Shown piece after piece: positions 49,301 to 55,325 of a DNA stretch of 64,000 nucleotides. The position numbers and the translations under genes are program-made. Source of the stretch: Paragorgia papillata (taxonomy: Eukaryota; Cnidaria; Anthozoa; Scleralcyonacea; Coralliidae); contig JAWNZC010000444.1 in assembly GCA_035771165.1 (NCBI GenBank), positions 325,001-389,000 on the forward strand, read 5' to 3'. The notes beneath the pieces were generated by a model, which saw only the letters and a program-made list of their open reading frames with translations, did not search any database and was not told the DNA's origin. Positions within the stretch are counted from its first letter, which is position 1. Every line of letters starts with the position of its first letter.

Positions 49301-50055
49301 AAGAGAAACCTATGTACTGGTACATGTATTTGTGATGAAATGAACAATGCCAAGGTAGACTGTAGACACTTCAGTTCACTAACAGTGTCAGTTTTTCTGG
49401 CTGCAATGGGTGGAAAAAAGTGCCCAACTCTGCAGTCTGGAATATTATATATAATTTCACAATTTAATAAGGTCGTTTTATTTCAGTGCTGCTACAAATT
49501 ACGTCCCCGAAATGTTTGAAAATAAAAAAACCACATCAACTCTTGAAAATTTAGGCAACAGTAAACTGATACCATAACTTCATAGGCTAAACAGATATCT
49601 GAACAAGTCACTGTATACAGTATCTGTATGATCACTATCGACCATATTAAATCATATATATTTTTCCAATCTGTACCATTTAATGGTACAGATTGGAAAA
49701 AATATATATATACATGTATCATTGACTGTCTAAAAGGTAATACAGCTACACACGACGTGGAGAGTGAAAAGAAAATTTTCTACAAACCAGAATTTGTTTA
49801 GACGTCCTTTTAATTTCATATCCAGTGAAATGTATGCTTGAAGGAATGGTTTGAAAAATTTCATTTTCGGAAACTTTACTAAAAATTTCTGAAAATATAA
49901 AAACATGAATTGTGTAAAATACCACAAAGATTCATTTCCAGAACGGGAGAAATCTTACTTGTTTCCAGTAAGTGATTTGGAACTTGATGGTTATGTTTAG
50001 TTGGTGCAGTATAGCTTTTCCCAAATGTCATGTTATTCACTTCTACGGTCGCCAT
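17757..50055 (-). CDS. CFAP221: Cilia- and flagella-associated protein 221 (PCDP1), complete, 25 coding exons
   Basis: Central-pair (C1d projection) protein of motile cilia; known family members bind calmodulin and take part in calcium control of beating. Joining 25 exons gives 2604 nt, 867 residues plus stop, close to the roughly 840 residues of the human protein as I recall it. Family landmarks are VPNHLLE (exon 1), IHFTGYE (exon 2), EFTPNDWQYYYDCIRIHC (exon 4), VVPIHAYP (exon 5), QQPGKLKAKDIRE (exon 10), KQMKE (exons 11/12) and RGDPLADVEF (exon 14). I chose the ATG at 50055 because it precedes the first conserved block and no in-frame ATG lies closer; the frame stays open upstream to about 50097 without another ATG. 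The gene is head to head with ABCF2 and head to tail with the myosin. Introns range from about 90 bp to over 4 kb and are full of mobile elements. No coding disruption is seen. Confidence 0.95.
18300..18600 (+). mobile_element. 5S-rRNA-derived SINE, copy 1
   Basis: The head resembles 5S rRNA with its internal promoter: GCCTCTCACCAATAGTTAAG, then TACTTGGATGGATGACCGTC and TGGGAA. The body has AACTCATGTGAGTAGAGTT and TCCGTGGTCTGAACT. Other copies: 26025-26220, 55752-55950 (minus) and 60013-60300. Confidence 0.85.
19183..19245 (+). repeat. (CAACA)n / (CGACA)n microsatellite
   Basis: Pure pentanucleotide run shifting to a CGACA variant at its 3' end. A larger array of the same kind is at 32395-32670; both are in CFAP221 introns. 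Confidence 0.93.
20722..21030. mobile_element. TIR element, GCAGAGCC family
   Basis: Arms contain AGCAGAGCCTTCTTTTCCTT and AAGGAAAAGAAGGCTCTGCT, then TTATTTCTTCGCTGAGAGAG and its complement. A single end of the same family is at 63825-63885. In a CFAP221 intron. Confidence 0.8.
21493..21745. mobile_element. TIR element, AAGCTTAACCA ends
   Basis: Ends ATTATGAAGCTTAACCA and TGGTTAAGCTTCATATT, followed inward by TAAAACCA and TGGTTTTA. The C-rich interior has no coding signal. Confidence 0.7.
22092..22193. mobile_element. Small TIR repeat with GTCTGGC core, copy 2
   Basis: Ends CTTAACACTTTGAGGCCTG and CAGGCTTCAAAGTGTTAAG, core GAATAAAATTGTCTGGCGTT. Related to 14522-14634. Confidence 0.75.
22697..23380. 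mobile_element. Composite: tRNA-derived SINE split by a hAT-like MITE, with 22-bp tandem repeat
   Basis: Outer inverted pair: TTTTGCTGTACAAGCTGTC (22708) and GACAGCTCGTACAGCAAAA (23354). Inside is a minus-strand tRNA-like sequence whose two halves (GGGACTCGAACCCAC and CCACAACCTTCCGAATGCC) are separated by 22776-23139, a MITE with ends CAGGGCCGTAGCCACC and GGTGGCTACAGCCCTG. ACCCACA is repeated on both sides of the insertion. About six copies of the 22-bp unit CAAGTACTTGTGACACACAG(AA) follow at 23218-23345. Confidence 0.75.
23445..24240 (+). mobile_element. Decayed mobile-element sequence with a coding-like fragment
   Basis: Begins TTAAAGTGGCAGTACGACCG, similar to the ends of the TTAA-type MITEs here. 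At about 23745-23905 the plus strand reads SSESSSRNSDSESELYADI then DGVNICVMCEKYPQNAVRSG before a stop. The composition (serine/acidic N-terminus, paired cysteines) resembles N-terminal parts of transposon-encoded proteins, but I do not recognise the family. A second piece near 23950-24060 reads FYRWLVNGVRANQLI. Confidence 0.35.
24240..24792 (+). mobile_element. LINE 3' end with ATCT tail
   Basis: An open frame at 24297-24662 contains LRSARKFHVPVCKTNRLKNSF, the typical last residues of CR1/Jockey-like reverse transcriptases. About 110 bp after the stop it ends in AATAAACT(ATCT)n, a short tandem repeat typical of these 3' ends. It lies in CFAP221 intron 20, antisense to the gene. The 5' part is missing. 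Confidence 0.72.
24960..25108. mobile_element. Long hairpin with hammerhead-like cores
   Basis: Arms CTGCCGAGATTTTTAGTAAC and GTTACTAAAAATCTCGGCAG, then GAAAAACTGACGTTT and AACGTCAGTTTTTC. The plus strand at 25037-25060 reads CTGATGAAGGGCTCCACCCG then AAAC, a hammerhead-like core, but stem I barely pairs. The tail at 25110-25150 (ACTGCCTACGCAGCACTCTA) is shared with two other loci. Confidence 0.6.
25192..25635. mobile_element. TTTAAAGG-ended MITE
   Basis: Ends TTTAAAGGGCAACTA and TAGTTGACCTTTAAA are inverted repeats, of the TTAA/T2 type. The interior has no coding signal. In CFAP221 intron 20. Confidence 0.7.
26025..26314 (+). mobile_element. 5S-derived SINE, copy 2, ending in a (TTCAC)n array
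   Basis: The head GCTGCCTCTCACCCCTAAAA and TACTTGGATGGGTAATTATA has a deletion in the box C region. The body GGGTTCTCCGGTTTTCCACC continues into about 18 TTCAC units (26222-26314), apparently its expanded 3' tail. Confidence 0.78.
27157..27232 (+). repeat. (AAAC)n microsatellite
   Basis: Pure AAAC run in CFAP221 intron 19. A similar AAAC/GAAC run is at 43893-43992. Confidence 0.95.
27425..27530. repeat. Hairpin with hammerhead-like core
   Basis: A palindrome around CAGTACGATAGC..TATCG. The minus strand reads CTGAGGAAGGTATAATATAC then CGAAACGTTTAAT: a CUGANGA-hairpin-GAAAC arrangement with an extra A after the first core box. Stem I is only about two pairs long, so activity is doubtful. Confidence 0.45.
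27556..28330. mobile_element. Non-autonomous DNA element, copy A (inverted relative to 41180-42068)
   Basis: About 770 bp. Begins GTTATACCATGAGCTCGAGTC and ends CTCATATCCGATAGCATGC. Matches 41180-42068 in reverse over its whole length, including GGAACCAATCAGATTACGCA and AGCTGTTCGGCAAACAGCTT. No intact ORF. Confidence 0.85.
29238..29658. mobile_element. Mutator-like TIR element with 9-bp target duplication and internal coding exon
   Basis: TIRs of about 75 bp start CAATCTCGTTCCCAGAGC at both ends and differ by a few bases. GTCGTAAAT flanks both sides (29229-29237 and 29659-29667), a 9-bp duplication typical of Mutator-like elements. The TIRs enclose about 270 bp that differ from them in base composition and contain a minus-strand open frame (29301-29558). 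It lies in CFAP221 intron 18, with the right duplication 10 bp from exon 18's donor. Confidence 0.85.
29301..29558 (-). pseudogene. Captured first-exon-like ORF inside the TIR element
   Basis: From the ATG at 29558 the frame reads MSGSEVTGSRINKTKITKMS, later YVCRCCNSSFASNPIDLFGE and ILSRFRSDIYACV before a stop inside the TIR. The CRCC..IDLF pattern resembles the start of a ZAD-type (zinc-finger-associated) domain or another cysteine-rich N-terminus. A GC|GTACCT site near 29341 could be the old splice donor. Function unknown; the ZAD assignment is inference. Confidence 0.5.
32270..39616 (-). CDS. CFAP221: CFAP221 exons 9-16: conserved helical middle region
   Basis: Exons: 39616-39451, 38552-38441, 37173-37127, 36073-36009, 35935-35848, 33063-32974, 32881-32786, 32354-32270. 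They encode about 250 residues rich in K, E, R and Q, with LEAAKRTAEAL, NLVTPSAVSYVLQQQPGKL, KVQQDALEERQNQL and DWTKRHRVLKSFIQAGRK. These follow the human order (NPFAVATVLNQEPGKL, VRQDIHEEMENHL, RAQKRFQQAARKV). The region is predicted to be mainly alpha-helical. Exon 14 sits less than 400 bp from the edge of a large GGT/AGT minisatellite in intron 13. Confidence 0.93.
32395..32670 (+). repeat. (ACACA)n-type pentanucleotide array
   Basis: CAACA/CGACA/CTACA variants over about 275 bp; explains the Cys-Val and Thr-Gln-His repeat frames on both strands. It starts about 40 bp from the 5' edge of CFAP221 exon 16. Confidence 0.95.
33435..34889 (+). repeat. GGT/AGT/GGC minisatellite, 1.4 kb
   Basis: Built from trinucleotides on a higher-order pattern: GGTAGTAGTGGTGGC blocks punctuated by GTAGGTGGTAGTGGAGTGAT. 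The plus strand is almost free of C except in GGC. Because every unit is a multiple of 3, frames of 386 and 526 codons stay open on the two strands; these are not genes. It occupies CFAP221 intron 13. Confidence 0.95.
34890..35079. mobile_element. TA-flanked MITE inserted in the minisatellite
   Basis: Ends TATAGACCACTTTCATAATG and CATTATGAAAGTGGTCTATA; inner arms TTCTTTTATGTGCATCT and AGATGCACATAAAAGAA. GTGGTAGTGGTG-type repeat resumes on the right at 35080-35092, showing the insertion split the array. Confidence 0.85.
35290..35400. mobile_element. Foldback element of the TTATTAA family
   Basis: GGGAAATATCAGACCTTGGT faces CCTCGGTCTGATGTTTTCC, ending at GTTAATA. Related to 4088-4258 and 48060-48215. 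Confidence 0.65.
35525..35655 (+). repeat. About 33-bp tandem repeat, four copies
   Basis: Unit near AAAGAATACTAATGAACATA then CAATTTTATAT, with small indels between copies. Confidence 0.85.
37869..38302. mobile_element. Palindromic TTAA-flanked MITE, copy 2
   Basis: TTAA then AGTGGTCCTCTG at the left; CCACT then TTAA at the right. Arms match copy 1 at 5552-6028. Located in CFAP221 intron 10. Confidence 0.85.
38856..39258. mobile_element. TIR element, GACCCCGTTTACACGATG ends
   Basis: Ends TAGACCCCGTTTACACGATG and CATCGTGTAAACGGGGTCTTA, with GCCGGTACAATTGAAAACGG near the left. Several internal TTTACACG copies look like sub-terminal repeats. No transposase. Confidence 0.75.
39890..40075. mobile_element. 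Foldback element
   Basis: Arms AACATGTAGG..GTAGTTTCAGTCA: TATAGTTTCAGTCA faces TGACTGAAACTA, and GCCAAACATGTAGG faces CCTACATGTCCACCATGTT. Confidence 0.6.
40108..40699. mobile_element. hAT-like MITE with 8-bp target duplication
   Basis: Ends CAGGCTCGGACTGG and CCCAGTCCAAGCCTG. AATAATAC flanks both sides (40100-40107 and 40700-40707). The right half holds the dispersed GGAAATGCCATTTCAGAGAC / GGGGACCATGCCCTAGAG block. No transposase. CFAP221 intron 8. Confidence 0.87.
40790..41165. mobile_element. Foldback element
   Basis: Left arm includes CCTGCAAGTCAGCCCC, GAAAGTGGGCTCTGCCAACA and AACTCGATATTTCTTTTTGA; the right arm is their complement. The spacer is about 110 bp. Confidence 0.8.
41180..42068. 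mobile_element. Non-autonomous DNA element, copy B
   Basis: Inverted copy of 27556-28330 with an extra internal palindrome near its right end at about 41960-42068 (TATACGA..GAGCTCAT arms around TTGGCTAT). It directly abuts another foldback at 40790-41165. Confidence 0.85.
42369..50055 (-). CDS. CFAP221: CFAP221 exons 1-8: N-terminal MSP/ASH-like immunoglobulin-fold region
   Basis: Exons: 50055-49959, 49888-49788, 47934-47848, 47504-47409, 46069-45969, 44342-44239, 44103-44021, 42412-42369. They encode about 237 residues. The order of hydrophobic strands and motifs (IHFTGYE, HIIPPTTPYFKIKY, EFTPNDWQYYYDCIRIHC, VVPIHAYP, SFVPTEFCTVHSKLQ) is the pattern of the ASH/MSP-type beta-sandwich repeats found in CFAP221, hydin and related ciliary proteins. 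Each exon matches the human protein order without gaps. Intron 5 (44343-45968) holds a 20-bp satellite and a foldback element. Intron 4 (46070-47408) holds a 560-bp palindromic element. Confidence 0.93.
42413..43892. other. CFAP221 intron 7: foldbacks and simple repeats
   Basis: 42480-42640 is a palindrome (GATCAAACACGAGTTTGAGT facing CACGTTTGATC, GTGTTTCATCAGGGG facing CCCCGATGAAACAC). 42745-42865 is another (GAGGACTTTACCGGGATTTC facing AATCCTGGTAAAGTTC). 43055-43150 ends in AATTATTAATGAGTTTGAG, a motif seen at other element ends. A strong AAAC/GAAC run follows at 43893-43992. Nothing coding seen. Confidence 0.6.
43893..43992 (+). repeat. (AAAC)n / (GAAC)n microsatellite
   Basis: AAAC units change to GAAC units midway, 30 bp from CFAP221 exon 7. 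Confidence 0.93.
44525..44870 (+). repeat. 20-bp satellite array, locus 2
   Basis: About 16 units near TTGTAAGACGTTACGCTACA on the plus strand, antisense to CFAP221. It degenerates toward its right end. Confidence 0.9.
45160..45725. mobile_element. Larger dispersed repeat, copy A (inverted to 61890-62750)
   Basis: Shares GATTGGTTGCTGAGAGGTCC, TGCAAGTTTTGGCGGGAAAA and the foldback GGCTTATTAACCTCG...CGAGTTAATAAGCC with the copy at 61890-62750, in opposite orientation. Lacks the 391-bp insertion present in the other copy. Confidence 0.8.
46527..47083. mobile_element. Palindromic element with nested foldback core
   Basis: Outer arms GAAATAGAAAACATTTTCC and AAAATGTTTTCTATTTCC. The inner palindrome, about 46727-46920, repeats the core seen at 58-198 (AAATAGATTCCATTTT, CACAACGTGGTAAGAAC). 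CFAP221 intron 4. Confidence 0.82.
48060..48215. mobile_element. Foldback element of the TTATTAA family
   Basis: TTATTAACCGAGAGTGCAGT at the left and CGAGGTTAATAAG at the right; GGAAAATATCAGACC faces GGTCTGATATTTCC. CFAP221 intron 2. Confidence 0.75.
48930..49285 (+). repeat. (ATTAT)n and (TATGCTATGT)n array
   Basis: A clean ATTAT run to about 49085, then mixed TATGY pentamers to 49240, then ATTAT again. It explains the YYIIL and MLCYA frames. Confidence 0.95.
49650..49716. repeat. Perfect hairpin
   Basis: ATATATTTTTCCAATCTGTA then CCATT-TAATGG and the exact complement. Arms about 30 bp. CFAP221 intron 2. Confidence 0.8.
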
Positions 50056-51060
50056 TTTGCATTTCCCTTGTGATCCATCGTCATGGGAACGGCGCAAAAA
50101 CGCGTCGATGAAAACGCGTGCGTATTGATAACCACGCTTTTTCAGGACACGCGTTTTTTACGTATGATCACGCGTGAGGTAGTCTCCTTCGCAGAACGTT
50201 CTACACGTGAGGTGCAGACTCGGAAACTGAAATAGGTTTCCTGGAAACCTATTTCAGTTTCCGCGTAGAGACTGCACGCAGGCTACACGTGAGGCGACTT
50301 GATTCCGGACATTATTATTCTGTGTCACAAGATTTAGAACGAGTTCTTTGGTATACTGGTATAGAAAACTGTTAGGTCTTTATTATGTGTTTTAATCATG
50401 ATTACAAACGACTGGATTTACACAAAAGAGTTAGGGTTAGCCGTTAGAGCTAGAATTAGAGATTATTAATACTAGGGACCACAGAGCCAACTCCTCAACA
50501 TCACAAAGAAACAAGATCATCCAACCCTGACTGCGACAAATATCAAACCAAAAAATGTAATACTTCCACATACCAAAAATCATACACAGTTCGGACAACA
50601 AGAACATGGAACATACTACCAAAAACGATTACAACAAAAAACATCACACTCTCAAACTTCAAGAAGTTACTATTTAACTACTATATTAACGCACTTAACA
50701 ACACATATGACGTAGGCGACCCAATGTGTATGGCAAAGTTATTAAAATAAATAAGTTATTAAAATAAATAGAATAAATGAACGAAACACAGATTATAGTA
50801 TTTAAAGATTTTTGCTATTTGTTTCTTTGCGCAAAAAAGTTAATCTTTATAATTATTTTTGAAAGAAAAATTATTCTTGAGAAAAGACTGAAGGAAATGT
50901 CCCCCCCCTGAAACTGCATGACGCACGTGCGTTTAATTGTATTGGCACGTGATTCGGAAATGGCGCAATGACATGCGAAAAGTCAAAAAATATTTTAGTG
51001 CCCATTCACTCATTCAGTGATTCAAATCATTCAAGCAACGAGCGTGATTTTAAACCAAGT
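50056..51060. promoter_or_regulatory. Divergent CFAP221/ABCF2 promoter region
   Basis: The two start codons face away from each other across 1005 bp. CACGTG E-box cores lie 50920-50950 just upstream of ABCF2, and ACACGTGAGG-type sequence recurs near 50170-50290 close to CFAP221. The middle (50430-50760) is a LINE fragment, so the two genes may have separate core promoters. Transcription starts cannot be seen from sequence alone. Confidence 0.45.
50430..50760 (+). mobile_element. Non-LTR retrotransposon 3' fragment (reverse transcriptase C-terminus)
   Basis: Translates with interruptions to YQKSYTVRTTRTWNILPKT followed by TLSNFKKLLFNYYINAL and TYDVGDP, the usual end of CR1/L2-like reverse transcriptase proteins (R.WN.LP....TLS.FKK.L). 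The start is missing. It ends in an AAAATAAATAAG-like tail. It lies between CFAP221 and ABCF2. Confidence 0.75.
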
Positions 51061-54000
51061 ATGCCGTCTGACGCCGCCAAGAAACGCCAAGCTAAGAAGA
51101 AATCACAGGCCCAAGGAAGAGGAAAGCCTAAGTCAACTAATAATGAAAATCAAGCGGCCACAAATGGGATAAATGGAGTTTCGAGTACAACAGCTTCGAC
51201 TGGGCCAACTGGCATCTCATCAATAGCATCGTGTACCGGCATTTTGGCTTCACATCCTGAATCAAGAGACGTTCATATTGAAAACTTTTCTATAACTTTT
51301 CACGGTGTTGAACTCTTAGCTGATACTCGTTTAGAGTTAAATTGCGGTCGACGATATGGTTTACTTGGCTTGAATGGATGTGGTGAGGAATGAATAAAAA
51401 TATTTTTTAACACTGATAACGGATGTACTGTAAAATATTTATCACAATATGGTGACATAGAGTATTTGATACGTGACATATAGTGGCACATGCTACATGA
51501 ATCCACGGTGGTTTTTGTCAATAGTGTCAAGTAATGATCAGAACGAGTTTTTAAAGTAAAAAATATATATGATGTTCATGTCTAAAATATTGTTATTTGA
51601 TGGCAGAATACCTCACTTTAATATTTTCCTCATCAAATTTTATATGATGACGGTGCATTTAATGCACCGTCATCATATAAAATTTGATGAGGAAAATATT
51701 AAAGTGAGGTATTCCTAAATTATTCCTATTTACCCTTTCCTACCTTAAGATTGCCATTTACTAATACTCTAGGCAGGGATTGGTAAATGTTTTGGGAGTC
51801 ATCTAAAAAACTGAGTCATTCCAAAAAAGATTTGGTGATGGGCTTCCAACTTCTTCCCATGACAAGTAAAATTGTCTGTTTATTATTAGCCAGCTAGAGT
51901 AAAATATTTAAAGATGTAAAAGTCTTGTGTCTCCTGGAGTTAAGAGAGTTAATGGTGGTGAACTGCTATGATTTTATATACCGATGTTTTGAGGCAAAGC
52001 ATTATGTCAAAGTAAACTGATGAAAGACTTTGGGTCATTTAAACATCAGTATCCATTATTTACAATTTCAATTGCTGTAGTTCACCACTTTCTATTTTTT
52101 CTTTTATCAGTTGCATGTGCTGTATATCAATATTACTGTACAACAGTACCGCTCAGAAATAACCTAACAGTGCGGTTGAGGTTAAGTTAAGCAATGATAG
52201 AAATGGTAATAAACTTTAGTAAAGCACAATAAAATTATCTAGTAATACAGAAAACAGTCCATATTTTGATTCATAGTGATTTAGAGACAGTTTAACTAAC
52301 ACTGAACAGAGTTATATTACGATTAAGCTGAGGTTAAACCTAGGTTTGACCTCGGTTTTTGTTAGGTTATTTCTGAGTGGTACTGTAGCCCAGTTTCTGA
52401 CGTAGCACTCTATTTTCTTTCTATTTTCACCATAGGAAAATCTACTTTGATGAATGTCATTGCTAATAGAGAGATTCCAGTACCACGACACATTGATATT
52501 TTTCACCTACAGAATGAAATTGCTTCAAGTGATAAAACTGCACTTCAGTGTGTTGTTGAAGTTAATGAAGAAAGAGCAAGACTTGAGCATGAAGCTGAAG
52601 TGTTGACAAGTGAGGGAGATCAGGGTAGTGAGAGGTACATGTAAATGTTTAATATTATGTTACTATACATAGGTTAATACATGTGCTCAACAACACAAAT
52701 GGTGACTGATTTTAAAAGTAAAATTCCATATATATATAATTTAAGTATAATACTGTTTTACCCAGTCAGGCAGTACTGTACAACAATGGTCACTCACTCT
52801 GTGTGAGTGGACACTCTCACAATAGATACTACGGTAGTGACACTGAGGGACCACTAAATACAGTATTTACAGTACAGGCCTATCACTGAGAAAAAACACA
52901 GGCTTGCTGAGAACACACTGTAAAAGGTGATGAACTGCCAAAATCATTAAATGAAAATATTTCATGATTTTGACAATTCAACACCTTAGGTGTTTTGATC
53001 TTTCATAACAGACACTGCCTATGCAGTACTACACTTTTTACACAGTCTGACAGCTAGTTTAGCTCACCCTACTCATCTCACTCATTCAATAATATTCAAT
53101 ATTTGTGATGGAGAATACACCACAATTCTGAATAAAAAATCCTGAGGTCTTTTTTTCCACTTTTGATCACGCTACTGGTAGTGTACAGGAAATTACTAAC
53201 TTCTGTACAGGAAAGAAAATAATTTTTTTTTGTCAAAATTGATTCAAATTTGACACCCTTCCCAGGGCATGAGATCTGAAATTTTCAGCAGTATCCAGTG
53301 GGATACTGGCACTTAAAGTCTGGTATCCCTCCTTGAAAATTTGTATCCAAATTTGGATAGTAGATATTCCAATAAGCAGTATCCAAACAAGTTATTCATA
53401 CTACACTAGTGTATGCCTAGCTGTACAATAACACATCGATAAGAGTGTTAATACTTTAGTTTATTTACGTCTTGAACATATAATTGTATTACAGTGTCCA
53501 TGGCATTGTCAAAATCCATCAAATTCAGGACTATGTAGTGTGGAGATTACGCACAAACAACTGAATACACGCTGAGGAAATATGAGTTAATCTATTATTG
53601 CATCTATATTTTTAGGTTCTTTGTCCCCCGGTAGCAAAACCGGAGAAAAAGATCCAGACAAAATTAAAGCCGGAACAAAAGCCCGCGACAAAAGTTTACT
53701 CGCGCCATTTAGTCGCGACTCTCACCATTTACTCGCACCATTTAGTTGCGACTCGCGCCATTTACTCGCGACTCGCACCATTTACTCGCGACTCGCGAGG
53801 CGCGCTGATTAGACTATCTCTGTAGTGTGACTATAACAATGAAAACACGAGATCGAAAAAAATACGTGGAATATTTTAATCTCGTTCCCAAAGCCTGCAA
53901 CTATTTTGTCCAGCAATGGCACGCACTGAGAACGAGATTACAGTTCGTTGAATTTTCCACCAACAGTCGCAGATAAGACGCGCAGACAAGACACGAAGAA

Positions 54001-55325
54001 CGACAACAATTAATTGGGATAGCTGCTCAACAATTGTTCACTATCCCAATTTTCATGGTATCTCCACAGGAGACTGAGCTTTTGATGCCCAGTATCCAAA
54101 CTTAAAATCTGGTATCCCCGGGATATCGGGATACCACAAATCTCATGCCCTGCCCTTCCCTAGAGATTTGAATTCTTTAATTCTTGGTGCCACTTGTGAC
54201 TGGCACCTAATTTATAAACTATATATTATATATACACACCATTCTGTTTTTGTTTATATTATATTACAGTGTTAAATGCTAATTTATATAATTATTTTTT
54301 TGTTATCAGATTAATGTATATTTATGAAAGACTTGAGGAACTAGATGTTGATAAAGCAGTTGCTCAAGCTGCTCGAATTCTTCATGGGCTTGGTTTTACG
54401 GCAACTATGCAAAGAACAAAGACCAAAGATTTCTCTGGTGGCTGGAGAATGAGAATAGCACTTGCTCGAGCTTTGTTTGTTAGACCAACGTTACTTTTAC
54501 TGGATGAACCTACGAATCATTTGGATTTAGATGCTTGTGTATGGCTAGAAGAAGAATTGAAAAAGTGTGTTTATTTATCTGCTTTAGTACTATTTCTGTT
54601 TTTGTGTAGCTGTGACAACTATGGGGCAATGTCATAAGTGGCATCACACTTTAGGAAGACATTTCTGACAAAAATGTCAATACCTAGTATATAGAATTTT
54701 TGTCAGTCAGTTGACATTTTTGTACGGTTTCATACACTACAAAATTATTAATTAAACAAATGATTTAAATAGCTGTTAAATTAATACACAAAATGTCAAC
54801 TGACTGACAATGTTGCATTTGACTTTTAATTAAATGTGATGGAAATTAGGAAATGCTCCCAGAAGTTGAACAGGCATGCCAGTGATTGTGGGTGTTTTCT
54901 AAGCACACAACCTCATACCCAGGTTCTTATCTTATTTGTGATGTGGGTGTGCTGTTTCCCTCAGGATGATATAATGTTATTACGCAAATAATGCTCAATT
55001 ATTGGCACAAACTGGGAGTGAAAAAGAAGACAAACATTACATTAAAAACAATCTCAGGTTTATTCTATAGAATGATGTTCCTTTTTTTTTTTAATATTAG
55101 ACACGATTGGAATTTATGTAATTCTCCTGGAAACTAGAATCCCCATTGTCCTAGGAGGATGGCAGAACATAATTAAAGTGAAAAAAGAAATTAATACAAT
55201 TTCATTGTTTTTAATCTTTCAGTTATAAAAGAATTTTGGTGATTGTATCACATTCTCAGGATTTTTTAAATGGTGTTTGTACAAATATTATCCATATGCA
55301 AGAAAAAATTCTTAAATATTATGGG
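51061..55325 (+). CDS. ABCF2: ABCF2 exons 1-4: basic N-terminus and first nucleotide-binding domain
   Basis: Residues 1-45 are rich in K, Q, N and S. The first NBD then shows Walker A GLNGCGKST, split across exons 1 and 2; signature [15 protein letters not shown]; Walker [16 protein letters not shown] (exon 3); and the switch histidine in [11 protein letters not shown] (exon 4). All catalytic positions expected for ATP hydrolysis are present. Intron 1 (51383-52435) carries a near-perfect 109-bp hairpin, and intron 2 (52635-54309) carries an 889-bp hAT-like element. Confidence 0.96.

Noticed and set aside
48918..49343. Tyr-Ile-Leu and Met-Leu-Cys-Tyr repeat frames
   Set aside because: Translation of ATTAT and TATGC pentamers.
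51620..51716. Rho-independent-type terminator
   Set aside because: The hairpin is a MITE-like perfect palindrome in a eukaryotic intron, without a functional T tract.
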